In this document: positions 62,226-64,000 of the stretch, piece after piece | Layout: the number at the start of each line of letters is the position of its first letter | Numbering within the stretch: the first letter of the stretch is position 1 | Assembly (NCBI GenBank): GCA_937138495.1 | Contig: CAKZPE010000032.1 | Coordinates: 1-64,000, forward strand | Direction: 5' to 3' | DNA from: an uncultured Oceanospirillaceae bacterium | Lineage (GTDB): Bacteria; Pseudomonadota; Gammaproteobacteria; Pseudomonadales; Balneatricaceae | Length of the DNA stretch: 64,000 nt | Made by a program: the position numbers and the translations under genes | The notes under the pieces: model-generated | Told to the model about the DNA's origin: nothing | The model's database searches: none | The model's input: only the letters and a program-made list of their open reading frames with translations

Positions 62226-62612
62226 TCAGGTCCATCGCCACAGGCTACCGAGGCTTTTGCCCAGCTGCAACATACCAATGCCCAGACCGATCTGCAGATT
62301 GAAGTTAAGCCAGAATTTAAGCCAGTCCCGCAGCACCAGATGATGATGAGTTTCGCCGATGAAGGTTGAAAAGGTCGACAGGGAGCCAAGAAAGCCACTG
62401 ACAAAGGCCAGTTTTATTAACGGCGACAGATAGCTTTTTTCGCTGCCGCTGCCCAGATACAGACCCAGCAGTAAACAGGCCAGCATATTAGCCAGCAGGG
62501 TGCCTATGATCAGGTGTTCATTAAAGTGATTGAGTTTAACGCTGAGCCACCAGCGTAACGCAGCACCCAGAGTTGCCCCACAGGCAAGGCTGATAAACAT
62601 GGCTGGATTCAT
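62226..62612 (-). CDS. crcB: Fluoride channel CrcB/Fluc
   Basis: This 128-residue four-helix protein is a CrcB/Fluc fluoride exporter, which works as a dual-topology dimer. The signature GFLGSLSTFSTF is present, with the phenylalanines that line the pore, and GATLGAALRWWLS at the first helix. The asparagine of LLANMLACLLLGLYLG is the expected Na-site partner residue region. The ribosome-binding site is weak. I looked for a fluoride riboswitch in the short leader and did not see one. Confidence 0.93.
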   Translation of the reverse strand: MNPAMFISLACGATLGAALRWWLSVKLNHFNEHLIIGTLLANMLACLLLGLYLGSGSEKSYLSPLIKLAFVSGFLGSLSTFSTFIGETHHHLVLRDWLKFWLNFNLQIGLGIGMLQLGKSLGSLWRWT

Positions 62613-62635
62613 TAAAGGCTACCGGTTGAATGATG

Positions 62636-62664
62636 CCACCTGCCCGTCATTCCGGGCCGGGTGG
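62636..62664 (-). terminator. Hairpin between the carbonic anhydrase gene and crcB
   Basis: CCACC and GGTGG with an inner GCCC/GGGC pair (plus positions 62636-62640, 62643-62645, 62654-62657 and 62660-62664) fold 12 bases after the carbonic anhydrase stop. No T run follows on the minus strand, so it is more likely an RNA-end or attenuation structure. Confidence 0.4.
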
Positions 62665-62675
62665 AGAGCAGGTAT

Positions 62676-63431
62676 TTACTGGAGTATCTGACGGGCATTT
62701 AACGGCTGCACCGGGCGGTTATTGGGGCCGTTCAGCATGCCTTTAAAGCTTTCCAGCTGGGGTTCTGACAGGGTCATTGGCTGCTTCATTACCAGCCAGC
62801 GTACCCCTTCTGTGCAGGGGGGCGTGGTCAGGGAGCCATTATAGCGATAGTAGTCCTGCTGTGCCGGCAGCAGGCCGCTGGCGCTGACGGCGGTTTCCAT
62901 TTCACTGACTTCGCCGTTGGTGAGCGGTTGCTGCCAGATTTGTGACAGCACCGGGTTGGCTTCACCGACATTAAACATGACCGCAACGACGGCCAGATTA
63001 CCGGCAGCATCGCTGTGTACCAGATGGGCTTCCATTGGGAAGTGCTTGCCATTCAGGGTATTTTCGCTGGGGCTGTGGAAATGGAACTGACGCAGGGTGT
63101 AGCGGTTGCCGTTCAGGCTGAGCTGGCTGCCGGGCATATAGTCCGCTTCGACGGTATGGCCATTGTTAAAGACTTTTTCAGCGCCGGGCTTATAGTTGAA
63201 CGTCAGAGCAGGAAGCTCAGTTTCCAGACTGCTGTGCAGGTTGACCGGGGACTGGTTTTTACCGTTGCCGCAGGCCTGGTAGGCATTATCCAGTTCGGCC
63301 CACTGGCCGGGGCCCCGTTCGTTACCGTAATCCCAGTGAACGGCTTCAGCAGCGTTAACAGGTAAGCTCATCAGGCCGGCACTGCACAGGCTCAGACCGG
63401 AAATTAACAGGGTTTTTCTGACAATAGACAT
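62676..63431 (-). CDS. Alpha-type carbonic anhydrase, periplasmic
   Basis: This is a 251-residue alpha-carbonic anhydrase with a signal peptide ending near VNAAEA (residue 28). Zinc ligands are His117 and His119 in RQFHFHSPSE and His136 in EAHLVH. Cys54 and the cysteine of TTPPCTEGVRW form the usual disulphide; HWDYGNERGPGQW and NGKNQSPVNL are further signatures. It interconverts CO2 and bicarbonate in the periplasm. It precedes crcB by 63 bases on the same strand. Confidence 0.95.
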   Translation of the reverse strand: MSIVRKTLLISGLSLCSAGLMSLPVNAAEAVHWDYGNERGPGQWAELDNAYQACGNGKNQSPVNLHSSLETELPALTFNYKPGAEKVFNNGHTVEADYMPGSQLSLNGNRYTLRQFHFHSPSENTLNGKHFPMEAHLVHSDAAGNLAVVAVMFNVGEANPVLSQIWQQPLTNGEVSEMETAVSASGLLPAQQDYYRYNGSLTTPPCTEGVRWLVMKQPMTLSEPQLESFKGMLNGPNNRPVQPLNARQILQ

Positions 63432-63549
63432 GGGACACCTTTGTGTAAGAAGGGCCTGTCAGGACGCACTCGGGGTGAAGAGGTTCCGGATACAGCTTCC
63501 CCTGTATCCGGGGGATCGCGCCTGACAGGCAAACAGGGCTTTGAGGGAA

Positions 63550-63867
63550 TCAGGCTTCGTCGTCGAACCGGTCAATGACGTCGCTGACAGTTACGTTCGG
63601 GTTGGCATAGCAGTAGTTGTAAACCCGCTCGACCGGTACCGATACAAAGTCTTCTTCAGTGACCTCTTCCGGGCTGCCGTTGGCATCAGAAAAGCCTTCG
63701 ATGTAGTACACCGCCGTAGGGACATTCTCGTACTCCAGTGCGACCAGCTGATCGCAGGTATAGGTATCGACAACGGTGACGGTTTCATCGGCCCCGGCCA
63801 TGACTGCAGTGGCACCGGTACTCAGCAAAGCAGCAGTCAGAGGGGCAGCAATTTTCTTCAGATTCAT
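63550..63867 (-). CDS. HdeA-like periplasmic acid-stress protein
   Basis: This 105-residue secreted protein has a signal peptide to about residue 25 (VMAGA) and an HdeA-like mature part: TYTCDQLVALEYENVPTAVY and later VERVYNYCYANPNVTVSDV. Cys38 and Cys86 match the single disulphide of HdeA/HdeB, chaperones that hold periplasmic proteins at low pH. The mature protein is strongly acidic. Similarity is weak at the family level but the cysteine spacing and layout fit. The neighbouring carbonic anhydrase also bears on periplasmic pH. Confidence 0.72.
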   Translation of the reverse strand: MNLKKIAAPLTAALLSTGATAVMAGADETVTVVDTYTCDQLVALEYENVPTAVYYIEGFSDANGSPEEVTEEDFVSVPVERVYNYCYANPNVTVSDVIDRFDDEA

Positions 63868-63972
63868 GACAGTTACACTCTTTCCATATCGCGTTTTACG
63901 TTAAGTGGCACCGGGGTGTATTCACTTTCTGATGCCTGAAGCGCTATCCTAGGCGGGCGTCATTCTGCAATC

Positions 63973-63996
63973 TGTTAGATAGCTAACACGGAGAAG
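63973..63996 (+). promoter_or_regulatory. Inverted repeat and ribosome-binding site of the next gene
   Basis: TGTTAG (63973-63978) and CTAACA (63983-63988) flank ATAG, and GGAGAAG follows at 63990-63996. A rightward gene probably starts at or just after the end of the window; the repeat would be its operator or leader hairpin. Confidence 0.4.
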
Positions 63997-64000
63997 TAAA

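Noticed and set aside
62613-62675. A fluoride riboswitch upstream of crcB.
   Set aside because: The short leader lacks the conserved GGNGAUGG and pseudoknot elements of the crcB motif.

Overview
The window reads as chromosomal DNA of a marine, heterotrophic gammaproteobacterium, most likely of the Oceanospirillales type. The reasons are the gammaproteobacterial atp gene order with glmU-glmS further on, the GC-moderate coding style rich in CTG and CGT codons, fatty-acid oxidation genes, and a very large investment in methylated-amine uptake and catabolism. The genus cannot be fixed from the sequence alone. No rRNA, tRNA, CRISPR array, transposase or integrase gene was recognised.

Layout. (1) 1-5 kb: the end of the F1Fo ATP synthase operon (atpH partial, atpA, atpG, atpD, atpC), with a sharp codon-usage break between atpA and atpG and a decayed duplicate of the atpC 3' end plus its terminator. 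(2) 5-7.4 kb: a small membrane protein, a stand-alone arsenite methyltransferase and a VF530-type protein. (3) 7.4-16.2 kb: a leftward beta-oxidation block, fadL then fadD, merR, thiolase, hydroxyacyl-CoA dehydrogenase/enoyl-CoA hydratase fusion and acyl-CoA dehydrogenase. (4) 16.4-18.3 kb: rhlE and a RelE/Phd-type toxin-antitoxin pair. (5) 18.7-25.4 kb: a heterotetrameric sarcosine-oxidase operon (soxB, D, A, G) followed by another FAD oxidoreductase. (6) 25.5-27.7 kb: a lipoprotein gene and an M24 peptidase-like gene bounded by two inverted 263-bp structured repeats. (7) 27.9-31.9 kb: a DMT transporter, a YiiX-like cysteine hydrolase, a GNAT acetyltransferase, a LysR regulator and a tiny orphan ORF.

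(8) 32-42.9 kb: the most interesting region. It carries an MmgE/PrpD protein, an N-methylproline-demethylase-like flavoenzyme, an MttB-superfamily methyltransferase without pyrrolysine, a GATase1-AraC regulator of the GbdR/CdhR/SouR kind, and a leftward operon of a 2-oxoglutarate dioxygenase, a threonine-aldolase-like PLP enzyme and an aldehyde dehydrogenase, with a divergent LysR gene. The three-gene operon reproduces, in order, the chemistry of the first part of eukaryotic carnitine biosynthesis (beta-hydroxylation of an amino acid, retro-aldol release of glycine, aldehyde oxidation), but uses a dioxygenase of a different family. My leading hypothesis is a bacterial catabolic route for trimethyllysine or a related amino acid. 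(9) 43.4-52 kb: a polar amino acid ABC importer, a LysR gene, an OpuC/ProVWX-type quaternary-amine ABC importer and a nitrilase-family amidohydrolase.

(10) 52-55.5 kb: a bufferin operon (bufA, then the DUF692 modifying enzyme bufB and partner bufC), whose precursor carries two tandem copies of the six-cysteine core, followed by a TrmB-type regulator. (11) 55.7-64 kb: glmU, glmS, a Fic protein bracketed by two near-identical terminators, MarC, an APC-like transporter, the fluoride channel crcB, a periplasmic alpha-carbonic anhydrase and an HdeA-like periplasmic protein. In many gammaproteobacteria glmU-glmS lie next to or very near atpC; here about 51 kb of largely accessory metabolism separates them.
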